A DNA stretch of 64,000 nt from Bacteroidales bacterium (GCA_015061115.1 SUXE01000001.1:1-64000), one strand, 5' to 3'. Shown: positions 40,692 to 50,526, counted from the stretch's first letter. Numbers and translations: made by a program. The notes: generated from the sequence alone by a model not told the origin.

Positions 40692-43235
40692 ATGAAAGAC
40701 TGGATGAAGCACTTGTTAGTGCTGTTAATTTTCGTTGCGAGTACGATGGCGTACTTTAGTGTTAAGTTTGACGGCAAAGAGTTGTTAGGCGGTGATGTTT
40801 ACCATTGGGAGGGAATGGCACATGAGCAGAAGGCCTTCTATAATGATGGGGAACATGACGAGGTTTCGTTATGGTGTAGTTCGATGTTCTCTGGAATGCC
40901 TGCGTATACTGTTACTGGATGTGGTTTGGCGCCGAATCCTGTGACAACGGCATTGACAAAGTTTTTATATATTTTGGGAGACAAAGATGGCGGAATAGTA
41001 TTGTGCAGTCTTCTATGTATGTATGCCTTGTTGATAGTCTTAGGTTGTTCTATTCCTGTGGCGGTGTTTGGAGCATTTGCGTTTGCTCTTTCATCTTATT
41101 CGTTTATTATCATAGCTGCCGGTCATGTTATAAAAGCATGGACGATGGCATTTATGCCGCTGATTCTTTTGGGTATGGCAATGTTAGTTAAGAACAAGAA
41201 TAAGTTTTGGGCTACGATAATATTTTCTGTCGCATTGCATTTGCATATTGCGTTTGCACATTATCAGATAACTTATTATTTTGCTTTGTTATGTCTTGCT
41301 ATTTATTTAGGTTATTTGGTATATTCATTAAAGAGAGGAGAGAAAAAAGAGCTTTTGGTCAACACTGGATGTTTGGCTACAGGTGTGCTAATCGCATTTT
41401 TAATGAATTCTCCAAAGTTGTTGTCTAATTACGAACTTGGACAGCAGAGTATAAGAGGAAAAAGTGAATTGACTTCACAGGTAGATGGTAAGACAGACAA
41501 ATCATCTGGTTTGGATCAGGGTTATGCTTTTGCATGGAGTTATGGCAAGGCAGAGACATTTACACTTTTGATTCCAAATATATATGGAGGAGAGAGTGGA
41601 GGAGAGCTAGACCGCAAGAATTCAAATTTAGCGAAAGAGATGAAGAAGCATGGGGTTTCTATTCCCAAGACTCTTCGTATGAATACATATTGGGGAGATC
41701 AGCCATTTACATCTGGTCCTGTTTATTTTGGCGCGATAGTATGTTTCTTGGCTTGTTTTGCGATGTTCTACATCAAGAGCAAATTTAAATGGGTGTTATT
41801 TGCGTCAACAATATTCTTTATGGTATTGAGTTTTGGAAAGAATGCGGGAATCAATGATTTCTTCTTCCATTATTTGCCAATGTACAATAAATTCAGAACG
41901 CCGTCGATGGCCCTTGTGATACCGCAGTTGATATTTGCTTTGTTGGGAGCGTTGGCTTTGAACAAGTATATGACAAAGGATATAGACAAGACACCGTTGC
42001 CTTCGAAATTGTTTGGTAAAATCAGTACTGACAGATTCAGTTTCTCATTTTATGCATCATTGATTCTTACTGCAGGGGTCTGTTTGCTTGTTTGGATCGC
42101 ACCTGGTATATTTGGAGATTTTGTTTCTCCACAGGATGCTGCTCAGTTGGCTAATTATCCTGATTGGTTTGTAGATGCATTGGTTGCCGATCGTAAAGAT
42201 CTGGCAAGTGATGATGCATTCCGTTCGTTGGTGTTTATTTTGATAGCTGCTGCGTTGATGTGGATTTTCTCACGTCAAGGAATGGTGAAGAACAGAAAGT
42301 TTGTTGCTGTCGCTATCGCATTCCTCACTTTGATTGATTTGTGGAGTGTAGATAAACGTTATTTGAATGATGATTGCTACATAAAGCAGCGTGCAAAGAG
42401 TGAGACGAGAAAGCCAACAAAGGCTGATGAGTTTATCTTAGCTGACAATACTATAGATTTCCGAGTGTTGAATCTTCGTAATCCATTCAATAATTCAGAA
42501 GTCTCTTATTTCCATCATTCAATCGGTGGATACAATGCCGCTAAGTTGCGTAGATACCAGGATTTGATTGAACAGTGTATAGAGCCAGAAATGAATACAA
42601 TCTATGCATCTTTGCAAAAGGCGAAAACTGTAGAGGATGTTGAGCCTGTATTCGCTTCTACTAAGGTGTTGAATATGCTAAACACAAAGTATATTATTTA
42701 TAGTAACGACGCTGCACCAATTGAGAATCCATATAGAAATGGCGATGCTTGGGTTGTCGGTGATGTTAGATATGCTAAAAGTGCTGACTCAGAAATGAAT
42801 ACGTTGAAAGTGATTGATCCGTCTAAGACTGCAATCATAAATGAGGAATTCAAGAGTATGGTCACTCCATTTGAGATGGATTCAACAGCTAAAGTCGAGT
42901 TGACATTGTCTCATCCTAACAGAAAGAAATTCATGTCTTCTTCACAAAAGAATATTCTGACTGTCTTCTCGGATGTTTATTATAAACCGGGATGGCATGT
43001 CTATGTTGACGGTAATGAGGTTGAACATTTCCGTACAAACTGGATTCTGCGTGGTATGGTTGTCCCTGCGGGAGAGCATGAGATCGAATTCTTGTTCTAT
43101 CCTGACACATTTGTCAATTTGACTCACATGTCTAATGCGATTGGATGGATTCTTATCATTCTGGTTGTAGGATATGTCGGTTATTTCTTCTACAACAGAA
43201 AAAAGAATGAGACCGCAGTGGTAGTAAAAGACTAA
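40692..43235 (+). CDS. YfhO-family membrane protein
   Basis: 847 residues with about 13 membrane helices in the first two thirds and a soluble C-terminal domain ending in a further helix. The family pattern (LLGGDVYHWEGMAHEQ near the start, the periplasmic GWHVYVDGNEVE segment) matches YfhO, which in Bacillus and Listeria glycosylates lipoteichoic acid. In Bacteroidota it is a common presumed glycosyltransferase of the GT-C type. It follows the flippase by 5 bp. Confidence 0.8.
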   Translation: MKDWMKHLLVLLIFVASTMAYFSVKFDGKELLGGDVYHWEGMAHEQKAFYNDGEHDEVSLWCSSMFSGMPAYTVTGCGLAPNPVTTALTKFLYILGDKDGGIVLCSLLCMYALLIVLGCSIPVAVFGAFAFALSSYSFIIIAAGHVIKAWTMAFMPLILLGMAMLVKNKNKFWATIIFSVALHLHIAFAHYQITYYFALLCLAIYLGYLVYSLKRGEKKELLVNTGCLATGVLIAFLMNSPKLLSNYELGQQSIRGKSELTSQVDGKTDKSSGLDQGYAFAWSYGKAETFTLLIPNIYGGESGGELDRKNSNLAKEMKKHGVSIPKTLRMNTYWGDQPFTSGPVYFGAIVCFLACFAMFYIKSKFKWVLFASTIFFMVLSFGKNAGINDFFFHYLPMYNKFRTPSMALVIPQLIFALLGALALNKYMTKDIDKTPLPSKLFGKISTDRFSFSFYASLILTAGVCLLVWIAPGIFGDFVSPQDAAQLANYPDWFVDALVADRKDLASDDAFRSLVFILIAAALMWIFSRQGMVKNRKFVAVAIAFLTLIDLWSVDKRYLNDDCYIKQRAKSETRKPTKADEFILADNTIDFRVLNLRNPFNNSEVSYFHHSIGGYNAAKLRRYQDLIEQCIEPEMNTIYASLQKAKTVEDVEPVFASTKVLNMLNTKYIIYSNDAAPIENPYRNGDAWVVGDVRYAKSADSEMNTLKVIDPSKTAIINEEFKSMVTPFEMDSTAKVELTLSHPNRKKFMSSSQKNILTVFSDVYYKPGWHVYVDGNEVEHFRTNWILRGMVVPAGEHEIEFLFYPDTFVNLTHMSNAIGWILIILVVGYVGYFFYNRKKNETAVVVKD

Positions 43236-43254
43236 ATTTCAAATATAAATAGTA

Positions 43255-43280
43255 AGAGACGTGGATATCCCCACGTCTCT
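43255..43280 (+). terminator. Terminator, GAGACG-type palindrome
   Basis: AGAGACGTGG pairs with CCACGTCTCT around six bases, 20 bp after the YfhO stop. Confidence 0.75.
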
Positions 43281-43310
43281 ACTAATGTTTATTAATTAAC
43301 AAATACTAAT

Positions 43311-43922
43311 ATGAAAGTTTTACTTGTAAATGGAAGTCCTCGTAAGGAAGGCAACACATCTGTGGCTTTGAATGAGTTCGCCAAACAGTTGGCAAACAAC
43401 GGAATCGAAAGTGAGATGGTGTGGATCGGCACAAAACCAATCCGTGGCTGTGTGGCATGCAACAGCTGCCATGACAATCGTTGCTCTTTCACCGATGACA
43501 TCACAAACAGCATCATTGCCAAGATGGAGGAGTGTGATGGACTTGTGATTGGTTCGCCAGTCTACTATGGGCAGCCTGCTGGACCAGTGTGTTGTCTGCA
43601 ACAGCGTATGATGTATGCTGGTAGTAGTGTGATGGCAAACAAACCGGCTGCTGGTATCTGTGTCTGCCGCCGTGGAGGAGCTACTGCCGCGTTTCAGTCG
43701 CTTAATATGCCTTTCCAAATGACTAATATGCCAGTCGTGACGTCTCAATACTGGAATATCCTTTATGGTTGTGCGGAAGGTGAGACAGCTCTTGATGTCG
43801 AAGGCTTGCAGACTGTACGCACTCTGGCCAACAATATGTCTTGGCTGATGAAGAAGATTGCAACTGGTGACGGTGATGCTCCTGTGCGTGAACCTCGTAC
43901 ACCTATGAATTTTATTAGATAA
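43311..43922 (+). CDS. NADPH-dependent FMN reductase / iron-sulfur flavoprotein-like
   Basis: 203 residues, flavodoxin fold with NGSPRKEGNT FMN-binding loop and GSPVYYGQPAG second loop. A Cys cluster GCVACNSCHDNRCSF sits where iron-sulfur flavoproteins bind a cluster or redox disulfide. It likely reduces a small electrophile or flavin partner. The start is 25 bp after the terminator. Confidence 0.85.
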   Translation: MKVLLVNGSPRKEGNTSVALNEFAKQLANNGIESEMVWIGTKPIRGCVACNSCHDNRCSFTDDITNSIIAKMEECDGLVIGSPVYYGQPAGPVCCLQQRMMYAGSSVMANKPAAGICVCRRGGATAAFQSLNMPFQMTNMPVVTSQYWNILYGCAEGETALDVEGLQTVRTLANNMSWLMKKIATGDGDAPVREPRTPMNFIR

Positions 43923-43927
43923 CAATT

Positions 43928-44107
43928 ATGGATTGTCCTCATAGATCAAAAACAGTGGAAGAAAAACATTCTTTTGAATGTACTTGCCCCAAGGAGTGTC
44001 CAAGGCATGGAAAGTGCTGTGCCTGCGTGGCCCATCACAGAGAGTATGGCAAGTTGCCTCACTGTTTGCGTCCTGTAGAAACAGAATTAAAAGAAATAAA
44101 GGCATGA
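43928..44107 (+). CDS. DUF6485-like Cys-rich protein (59 aa)
   Basis: 59 residues with CTCPKECPRHGKCCACVAHH, six Cys that could bind zinc. The motif matches the short DUF6485 family of unknown function. It overlaps the HAD start by 4 bp, so the two are co-translated. Confidence 0.75.
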   Translation: MDCPHRSKTVEEKHSFECTCPKECPRHGKCCACVAHHREYGKLPHCLRPVETELKEIKA

Positions 44108-44709
44108 TACGTAATATAATTTTAGACTTTGGCAAAGTGTTGGTCGACTACGATTTCGACATTTTTTTCCGTCGTTATGTTCCCAATGAGGAGCGACGTA
44201 AACAATTTGTCCCTGTCTTATATAATGATGGTTTGACTCCTGTTGTGGATAGGGGGGAGAAACCTTTTGATGAGATTGTCGACGATCTGATAGCTGAATA
44301 TCCAGAGTTTGAACCAGAATTGCGAATTTTCGAAGACCGTTATCCTGATCTTATTACAGGTGAGATTCCAGGTATGAAAGATCTGCTTAAGAAACTAAAA
44401 GCGGAAGGGTACAAACTATATGGTCTATCCAACTGGTGCAGTAAGGTTTACCTTACGATGGAACAATATGATATTTTCGATTTGCTCGACGGTTATATCG
44501 TCTCTTCTGAAGTACATAAGATCAAACCAGAGCCAGAAATCTATCAATGTCTTTTTGACCGTTTCCATTTGAACCCGGAGGAGTGTGTCTTTACTGACGA
44601 CCGTGTGGAGAATGTAGAGGCTGGCCGACGTTTGGGTATGGATGGAATAGTCTTCAGTGACACAGCACAGTTTGAAAAAGAACTTAGAAAACTATTGAAT
44701 GAAAATTGA
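44104..44709 (+). CDS. HAD-family phosphatase-like hydrolase
   Basis: 201 residues from the ATG at 44104. HAD motif I is LDFGKVLVDYD with Gly in place of the usual nucleophile Asp+2; motif II is YGLSNW; motif III is the Lys in HKIKPEP; motif IV is VFTDDR. The cap domain is alpha-helical as in YihX/HAD-IA proteins. It should dephosphorylate a small metabolite. Coupled to the DUF6485 gene. Confidence 0.8.
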   Translation: MIRNIILDFGKVLVDYDFDIFFRRYVPNEERRKQFVPVLYNDGLTPVVDRGEKPFDEIVDDLIAEYPEFEPELRIFEDRYPDLITGEIPGMKDLLKKLKAEGYKLYGLSNWCSKVYLTMEQYDIFDLLDGYIVSSEVHKIKPEPEIYQCLFDRFHLNPEECVFTDDRVENVEAGRRLGMDGIVFSDTAQFEKELRKLLNEN

Positions 44710-44905
44710 AGAGGCTATAGTCTACGTGATCGCATCGAGAAACGGAGGAATGACGACTGATCAGATTGCTGAGGCTATAAACAGACAGAAACTGCATGTC
44801 AGAAAAGATGGACTGCCGGTGACCAGCAAACAGGTGTATGCTGTGATATGCAGGTTTCCTGGTGTGTTTGTCAAAGAGAACGGCAGAATAATGTTGAATT
44901 ATTAA
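44699..44905 (+). CDS. Small winged-helix (HARE-like) protein
   Basis: 68 residues, complete, overlapping the HAD gene by 11 bp. A HARE-like winged helix is suggested by AIVYVIASRNGGMTTDQIAEAINRQ and TSKQVYAVICRFP. Predicted DNA-binding; target unknown. Confidence 0.6.
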   Translation: MKIEEAIVYVIASRNGGMTTDQIAEAINRQKLHVRKDGLPVTSKQVYAVICRFPGVFVKENGRIMLNY

Positions 44906-44917
44906 TTTAGACGATTT

Positions 44918-45481
44918 ATGAAAAGTTTTGGATCAAAACCGTGGATGCTTCCACAGCCAGTGCTCATTATCGGCACATATAATAAAGAAGGAAAACCAAA
45001 TGCGATGAACGCTGCGTGGGGTGGCACTTGGGATATGCATGAGATTATGATTTCAATGGGCAGCCACGCCACTACTGATAATCTAAAATTGAACAATGGC
45101 GAGTTCACTGTCGCTTTTGCTACTGCAGAGACAATGGTGGCAAGTGATTTCGTGGGTATTGTGTCAGCCAGAAAAGATCCAAATAAGATGGAGAAGACGG
45201 GATGGACTGCAGAGAAAGCTCCCAACGTCAACGCTCCAGTCTTCACGAATTTCCCTATGACTATGGAATGCCGTATCAAACAGAAATTTGATGAGTCTGA
45301 GACTGGTTACAATCTTGTGGCTGAAGTGGTCAATGTCCTTTGTGATGAAAAATACTTGGATGGTAATGGCAATCCAGACGTGGAAAAGATGAATCTTATC
45401 ACGTATGATTCTGTCAACCATAATTATATTCAGCTTGGCAAGACACTTGGAAAAGCGTTCGCTTGTGGTAAAGAAATCTAA
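44918..45481 (+). CDS. Flavin reductase-like protein
   Basis: 187 residues, split-barrel FMN-binding fold. [17 protein letters not shown] and the FTVAFATAE segment are typical of the flavin reductase/HpaC-like family. It probably binds FMN; the electron acceptor is unknown. It is 12 bp after the winged-helix gene. Confidence 0.8.
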   Translation: MKSFGSKPWMLPQPVLIIGTYNKEGKPNAMNAAWGGTWDMHEIMISMGSHATTDNLKLNNGEFTVAFATAETMVASDFVGIVSARKDPNKMEKTGWTAEKAPNVNAPVFTNFPMTMECRIKQKFDESETGYNLVAEVVNVLCDEKYLDGNGNPDVEKMNLITYDSVNHNYIQLGKTLGKAFACGKEI

Positions 45482-45495
45482 AATTTGTAAATACT

Positions 45496-45675
45496 ATGGA
45501 TAACAAAAGTAAAGTGTTGGAAACAATGAAGAAGGCAGGTGAGCCTCTTAATGCAGGAAAAATCGCTGAACTTAGTGGTCTTGACCGTAAGGAAGTGGAT
45601 AAAGCGATGAAGGAGTTGAAAGAAGAGGGGGCGATCGTATCTCCTGTTCGTTGCAAGTGGGCTCCTGCTAATTAA
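45496..45675 (+). CDS. Small winged-helix regulator (59 aa)
   Basis: 59 residues from the ATG at 45496. The helix-turn-helix ([21 protein letters not shown]) followed by a wing is a MarR/HTH_24-like minimal domain. It lies 14 bp after the flavin reductase gene and could regulate it or the MFS gene. Confidence 0.6.
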   Translation: MDNKSKVLETMKKAGEPLNAGKIAELSGLDRKEVDKAMKELKEEGAIVSPVRCKWAPAN

Positions 45676-45713
45676 TCTGATGATTCTTGTGTTGTTGTTT
45701 GAAGAGGAAAGAA

Positions 45714-46904
45714 ATGCAAAAGGTCGACTGTCTTAAACCAAATGAGGGAATACCATCAGCATTGGTGGCGTTGCTTGCTGTGATGGCGGGGGTGTCGGTG
45801 GCTAACCTGTACTATTGTCAGCCATTGCTGAATCTTATTCGTGAGGACATTGGTCTCACTGAGTTTCAGGTTAATTTGATGCCAGTGTTTACGCAGATAG
45901 GTTATGCGCTTGGCCTTCTTTTCATTATCCCGATGGGAGATCTCTATAATAGACGCACCACTATACTCACTTGTTTTGGAGCACTGTTTTTCTCTCTGTT
46001 GACGATAGCGTTCTCCAGCAATGTGATGCTGTTGCTTGTGTCAAGTTTTGTGACGGGAGTTTTCTCCGTCGCTCCACAGATTTTTATTCCATTTGTGTCT
46101 CAGTTTTCTCGCACAGAAGAGAAAGAGCGTAAAGTCGGATTGATATTGTCTGGACTTCTTGTCGGAATTCTTGGCTCACGAGTCGCAAGCGGTTACGTCG
46201 GCGACATTTTCGGATGGCGTGCGATGTATGAGATTGCTGCAGGGCTGATTGCAATTTCAGCAATGATAGTGCTGAAGACATTTCCGTATGTTGAGCCAAC
46301 GTTTAATGGACGGTTTGTTAAATTGATGTCTTCAATTTTTCAGCTTGTTAAGGAAAATCCTAAAGCTGTCACCTATTCAGTCCGTTCTGGTTTGATCTTT
46401 GGCTCATTGCTTGGAATGTGGGCTTGTATGGCATTCCGTATGAAAGAGGCTCCGTTTTTTCAGGGGAGCGACGTGGTTGGTTTACTTGGATTGTGTGGTA
46501 TAGCAGGTGCGTTGACTGCATCAAACGCAGGCAAATATATCTCACGTTATGGAGTGGAGAAAGTAAACGCGTGGGGTGTGACGTTTGTTGTGCTGGCATG
46601 GATAATCATGGGGTTGTTCCAAAACTATTACGTTGGCATCATTGCAGGAGTGATCATCATCGACATCGGAATGCAGTGTGTGCAGTTGGGCAACCAAAGC
46701 GCAACGATGAAACTTTGTCCGCAGGCGTCGAGCCGAATGAACACTATATTTATGGTGACATTCTTTTTCGGCGGATCTTTCGGAACATTCCTTGCCGGAA
46801 CGATGTGGAGCAAATTCGGATGGTATGGCACAGTCGCCGCAGGATTGAGTCTGGCATTTGCCTCTATTATATTTACTTTGATAAGGAGATTGAATAATAA
46901 ATAA
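45714..46904 (+). CDS. MFS transporter
   Basis: 396 residues from the ATG at 45714 (GAGGAAAG upstream). Twelve membrane helices and the MFS motif GDLYNRRT between helices 2 and 3 mark a drug:H+ antiporter-like transporter (DHA1). The sequence YYCQPLLNLI is common in the sugar/chloramphenicol-efflux subgroup. Substrate unknown. Confidence 0.85.
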   Translation: MQKVDCLKPNEGIPSALVALLAVMAGVSVANLYYCQPLLNLIREDIGLTEFQVNLMPVFTQIGYALGLLFIIPMGDLYNRRTTILTCFGALFFSLLTIAFSSNVMLLLVSSFVTGVFSVAPQIFIPFVSQFSRTEEKERKVGLILSGLLVGILGSRVASGYVGDIFGWRAMYEIAAGLIAISAMIVLKTFPYVEPTFNGRFVKLMSSIFQLVKENPKAVTYSVRSGLIFGSLLGMWACMAFRMKEAPFFQGSDVVGLLGLCGIAGALTASNAGKYISRYGVEKVNAWGVTFVVLAWIIMGLFQNYYVGIIAGVIIIDIGMQCVQLGNQSATMKLCPQASSRMNTIFMVTFFFGGSFGTFLAGTMWSKFGWYGTVAAGLSLAFASIIFTLIRRLNNK

Positions 46905-46953
46905 AAAAGGAAACGGGAAAAGGAATAAGAACAGTATTTGAATCGTATGTAGA

Positions 46954-48468
46954 ATGAACCCCGATAATCGTACATATATTGCTATCGACTTGAAGTCGTT
47001 CTACGCTTCAGTAGAATGTGTGGACAGAGGGCTGGATCCTCTGACTACCAACCTTGTTGTGGCTGATTCAAGCAGAACGGAAAAGACAATCTGTCTGGCT
47101 GTAAGTCCGTCGCTTAAATCTTATGGTATCGGTGGACGTGCACGATTATTCGAGGTCGTCCAGAGAGTGCGAGAGGTGAATTATGAGCGACGGATGAAGA
47201 TCCCGTATGGTATGTTCACAGGAAAATCATGGAGAAATCCAGATTTGCAGGCCCATCCTGATTGGGAACTTGACTATATTGTGGCTCCACCACGTATGGC
47301 TCGCTACATGCAGATGTCCGCACATATTTATTCCGTCTACCTTAAATATATAGCTCCGGAAGATATTCACGTCTATTCGTGTGATGAAGTTTTTATGGAT
47401 GTGACGTCATATCTGTCAACTTATAAGAAAACTCCGCATGACCTTGCGATGACAATTGTGCGTGATGTGTTGAAACAGACAGGAATAACGGCTACCGCTG
47501 GTATAGGAACCAACATGTATCTGTGCAAAGTGGCGATGGATATCGTGGCAAAACATATGCCTGCGGATAAAGATGGAGTGAGAATAGCGGAACTTGATGA
47601 GAAATCTTATCGTGAAAAACTATGGGATCACCGTCCGCTTACAGATTTTTGGAGATGTGGAAAGGGAATCGTGAGCAAGTTGGCGATGTATGGAATTGAG
47701 ACCATGGGACAGATCGCCCGACTTTCCGTCAAGAATGAAGAAGTCTTGTATAAACTATTCGGAGTGAATGCCGAGCTTCTGATTGACCATTCCTGGGGTT
47801 GGGAACCTTGTACGATGGATTATGTGAAAAGTTATCGGCCCGAGACAAATTCATTGAGTAGTGGGCAAGTGCTTCATGAGCCATACACCTTCTCAAAGGC
47901 ACGTGTTGTGATCAAGGAGATGGCGGATGCTGTTTCTATGGATCTGCTTGACAAAGGATTGGTGACGGATCAGCTTGTGGTGACGGTGGGGTATGATAGG
48001 ACATCGCTTGAAAATCCTGAGATTAGAGCAAAATACCATGGCCCTGTGGTGAAAGATTATTATGGTAGGGAGGTACCGAAATCAGCACATGGCACAACGA
48101 ATCTCGACAGACAGACATCATCAACCACACTTATTATGACAGCTGTCGAAAAACTCTTTGACCGCATCGTCAACAAAGATTTGCTTGTACGTCGACTCAA
48201 TATAACCACCAATCATGTCATTCCGGAGTCGAGGGTGAAAAAGCAAGATGACAAAATGGTCCAACTGGATCTGTTTACCGATTATGAGACTTTGGCAAAA
48301 CGGAAGAAAGAAGAAGAGGAACGGTTGGCGAAAGAACGAAGAATGCAAGAAGCTCTATTAGCCATAAAGAAACAGTTCGGCAAGAATTCTATTCTTAAAG
48401 GATTGAATTTCGAGGAAGGAGCGACGGCAAAGGACCGAAACGAACAAATTGGAGGACACAAAGCATGA
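46954..48468 (+). CDS. Y-family DNA polymerase (UvrX/ImpB-like)
   Basis: 504 residues. The polymerase domain has IAIDLKSFYASVEC (first catalytic Asp), YSCDEVFMDV (catalytic Asp-Glu) and the helix-hairpin-helix region, followed by a little-finger domain and a charged C-terminal tail (Glu/Arg/Lys-rich). Such enzymes bypass DNA lesions. It overlaps a YolD-like gene by 4 bp, the same pairing seen with UvrX in Firmicutes and phages, where YolD is thought to act as an accessory subunit. No LexA-type regulator is adjacent. Confidence 0.85.
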   Translation: MNPDNRTYIAIDLKSFYASVECVDRGLDPLTTNLVVADSSRTEKTICLAVSPSLKSYGIGGRARLFEVVQRVREVNYERRMKIPYGMFTGKSWRNPDLQAHPDWELDYIVAPPRMARYMQMSAHIYSVYLKYIAPEDIHVYSCDEVFMDVTSYLSTYKKTPHDLAMTIVRDVLKQTGITATAGIGTNMYLCKVAMDIVAKHMPADKDGVRIAELDEKSYREKLWDHRPLTDFWRCGKGIVSKLAMYGIETMGQIARLSVKNEEVLYKLFGVNAELLIDHSWGWEPCTMDYVKSYRPETNSLSSGQVLHEPYTFSKARVVIKEMADAVSMDLLDKGLVTDQLVVTVGYDRTSLENPEIRAKYHGPVVKDYYGREVPKSAHGTTNLDRQTSSTTLIMTAVEKLFDRIVNKDLLVRRLNITTNHVIPESRVKKQDDKMVQLDLFTDYETLAKRKKEEEERLAKERRMQEALLAIKKQFGKNSILKGLNFEEGATAKDRNEQIGGHKA

Positions 48469-48905
48469 CAGACAATTATGACGACATTATAAATCTACCG
48501 CATCATGTGTCTAAGACACATCCGCAGATGACGATGTATCAGCGAGCGGCACAGTTTGCTCCGTTTGCGGCATTGGTAGGTCATGATGCGATGATTTCCG
48601 AAACTGCACGACTTACGGATGAAGAAGTGGAGATGGAGGATGAGGCTGTCAAAATCCTCAATCGTAGGATGGCATATCTGAATGTAAGAATGCAGGATCA
48701 TCCCGTCGTCACCATTACATATTTCATCCATGACAAGAAAAAAACGGGAGGAGAGTATAAATCCCACACCGGGACGGTCAGAAAAATTGATGAGTATGAT
48801 AATTCTTTGACGATGTCTGACGGAACTGTGATACCATTTATCTCTATATTAGATATCGACGGGGAGATTTTTAATGATGATGAATTTAATGGAGGAGCCA
48901 GATAG
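48465..48905 (+). CDS. YolD-like protein
   Basis: 146 residues. N-terminal MYQRAAQFAPFAALVGHDAMI is typical of YolD-like proteins, and a C-terminal beta-domain follows. Coupled (ATGA) to the polymerase gene. Its role is likely to recruit or stimulate the polymerase. Confidence 0.75.
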   Translation: MTDNYDDIINLPHHVSKTHPQMTMYQRAAQFAPFAALVGHDAMISETARLTDEEVEMEDEAVKILNRRMAYLNVRMQDHPVVTITYFIHDKKKTGGEYKSHTGTVRKIDEYDNSLTMSDGTVIPFISILDIDGEIFNDDEFNGGAR

Positions 48906-49002
48906 AAGAAAAGTGCGATGGAAATGATGCTTTTTTTGAATAATTTTAATGTGCTGATATATTGGACGTTGTGAAAAAACTTAAAAAAAACATCATGAAA
49001 TG

Positions 49003-49034
49003 TTTGGAGGTGATATAGAAAACATCTACCTTTG
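49003..49034 (+). promoter_or_regulatory. Promoter of tRNA-Tyr/tRNA-Gly
   Basis: TTTG at 49003-49006 and TACCTTTG at 49027-49034, spacer 20 bp. The -7 box is identical to that of tRNA-Ser. Confidence 0.75.
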
Positions 49035-49087
49035 CATCGCAATTAAGGAAAACGACTTACCAACAACAAGTAAGAAGATTGACTTAA

Positions 49088-49169
49088 GGGTGTGTACCAG
49101 AGTGGCCAAATGGGGCAGACTGTAAATCTGCTGGCTCTGCCTTCGGTGGTTCGAATCCATCCGCACCCA
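49088..49169 (+). tRNA. tRNA-Tyr(GUA)
   Basis: Acceptor GGGTGTG/CGCACCC, anticodon loop CTGTAAA with GUA, long variable arm, T-loop TTCGAAT. CCA is not encoded. Confidence 0.95.
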
Positions 49170-49178
49170 CAAAAAATT

Positions 49179-49251
49179 GCGGAAGTAACTCAATTGATAG
49201 AGCGTCAGCCTTCCAAGCTGAAAGTTGCGGGTTTGAGCCCCGTCTTCCGCT
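49179..49251 (+). tRNA. tRNA-Gly(UCC)
   Basis: Acceptor GCGGAAG/CTTCCGC, anticodon loop CTTCCAA with UCC, T-loop TTTGAGC. The bases after the discriminator read CCA (49252-49254), possibly by chance. It lies 9 bp after tRNA-Tyr. Confidence 0.95.
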
Positions 49252-49258
49252 CCAAGGG

Positions 49259-49288
49259 GAGAGAAACTTATGTTTCTCTCTTTTTTTT
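49259..49288 (+). terminator. Terminator of the tRNA pair
   Basis: GAGAGAAAC/GTTTCTCTC stem, TTAT loop, T8 tail. Confidence 0.85.
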
Positions 49289-49343
49289 ATGTAAAAACAG
49301 GTCGCGATGAAAAAAAATGAAAAAATGTTATAAAATATAGTCG

Positions 49344-49370
49344 TTGGCGAATTGTTTTTTTGTATTTTTG
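49344..49370 (+). promoter_or_regulatory. Promoter of ilvC
   Basis: TTGG at 49344-49347 and TATTTTTG at 49363-49370. The -7 box lies 86 bp upstream of the ATG; the long leader 49371-49455 has no recognised riboswitch or leader peptide. Confidence 0.5.
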
Positions 49371-49455
49371 CGTCACAATCGGTTTTTGTGTAGGATTATT
49401 ACTATGCTGATTGTGTATTGAACATTTGAATAATTGTAATTTTTAAAGATAGAAA

Positions 49456-50499
49456 ATGGCAAAAATGAATTTTGGCGGCGTTATCGAAGAAGTGATGACA
49501 CGCGATGAGTTTCCATTGGAGAAAGCACGTGAGGTTCTTAAGAACGAGACAATTGCAGTAATCGGATATGGTGTACAGGGTCCAGGTCAGAGCTTGAACC
49601 TACGTGACAACGGTTTCAATGTAATCGTTGGACAGCGTCCAGGTAAGACTTACGATAAGGCTGTAGCTGATGGTTGGAAGCCAGGTGAGACTCTATTCGG
49701 TATCGAAGAGGCTTGTGAGAAGGCTACTATCGTAATGTGTCTTCTTTCAGATGCTGCTGTAATGTCAGTATGGCCAACAATCAAGAAGTATCTTACTCCA
49801 GGTAAGACTCTTTACTTCTCACACGGATTCGCAATCACTTGGAACGATCGTACAGGTGTTGTTCCTGCTAAGGATATCGATGTTATCATGGTAGCTCCTA
49901 AGGGTTCAGGTACATCTCTACGTACAATGTTCCTAGAGGGTCGTGGTCTTAACTCTTCATACGCAGTTTACCAGGATGCAACAGGTAAGGCATTGGAGAA
50001 GACATTGGCACTTGGTATCGGTATCGGTTCAGGTTACATGTTCGAGACTACATTCCAGCGTGAGGCTACTTCAGACCTTACAGGTGAGCGTGGTTCATTG
50101 ATGGGTGCTATCCAGGGTCTTCTTCTTGCTCAGTACGAGGTATTGCGTGAGAACGGACACACTCCATCAGAGGCATTCAACGAGACAGTTGAGGAGCTTA
50201 CTCAGTCTTTGATGCCTTTGTTCGCAAAGAACGGTATGGACTGGATGTACGCTAACTGTTCTACTACAGCTCAGCGTGGTGCTTTGGATTGGATGACTCC
50301 ATTCCACGATGCAATCAAGCCAGTTGTTGAGAAGCTTTACGCTAGTGTTAAGTCTGGTAACGAGGCTCAGATCTCTATCGACGCTAACTCAAAGCCTGAC
50401 TACCGCGCTGGTCTTGAGAAGGAGCTTAAGGCACTTCGTGAGAGCGAAATGTGGCAGACAGCTGTTACTGTACGTAAGTTGCGTCCAGAGAACAACTAA
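49456..50499 (+). CDS. ilvC: Ketol-acid reductoisomerase
   Basis: 347 residues, class I length. It isomerises and reduces acetolactate in valine and isoleucine synthesis with NADPH. The cofactor loop is VIGYGVQGPGQS and the metal-binding region SGYMFETTFQREATSDLTGERG with catalytic Asp/Glu. Codon use is strongly biased to a few codons (GGT, CTT, AAG), unlike the neighbours, as for an abundant enzyme. ilvN and ilvB lie at the far end of the window on the other strand. Confidence 0.95.
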   Translation: MAKMNFGGVIEEVMTRDEFPLEKAREVLKNETIAVIGYGVQGPGQSLNLRDNGFNVIVGQRPGKTYDKAVADGWKPGETLFGIEEACEKATIVMCLLSDAAVMSVWPTIKKYLTPGKTLYFSHGFAITWNDRTGVVPAKDIDVIMVAPKGSGTSLRTMFLEGRGLNSSYAVYQDATGKALEKTLALGIGIGSGYMFETTFQREATSDLTGERGSLMGAIQGLLLAQYEVLRENGHTPSEAFNETVEELTQSLMPLFAKNGMDWMYANCSTTAQRGALDWMTPFHDAIKPVVEKLYASVKSGNEAQISIDANSKPDYRAGLEKELKALRESEMWQTAVTVRKLRPENN

Positions 50500-50526
50500 T
50501 TTGATCATTAATTTGGTTGATTATAT

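Noticed and set aside
43978..44103. Longer start for the HAD protein
   Set aside because: It would overlap the DUF6485-like gene in another frame; the HAD fold begins exactly at the ATG at 44104.
49371..49455. Riboswitch or leader peptide before ilvC
   Set aside because: No attenuator hairpin, Val/Leu/Ile-rich leader ORF or known riboswitch pattern could be recognised.
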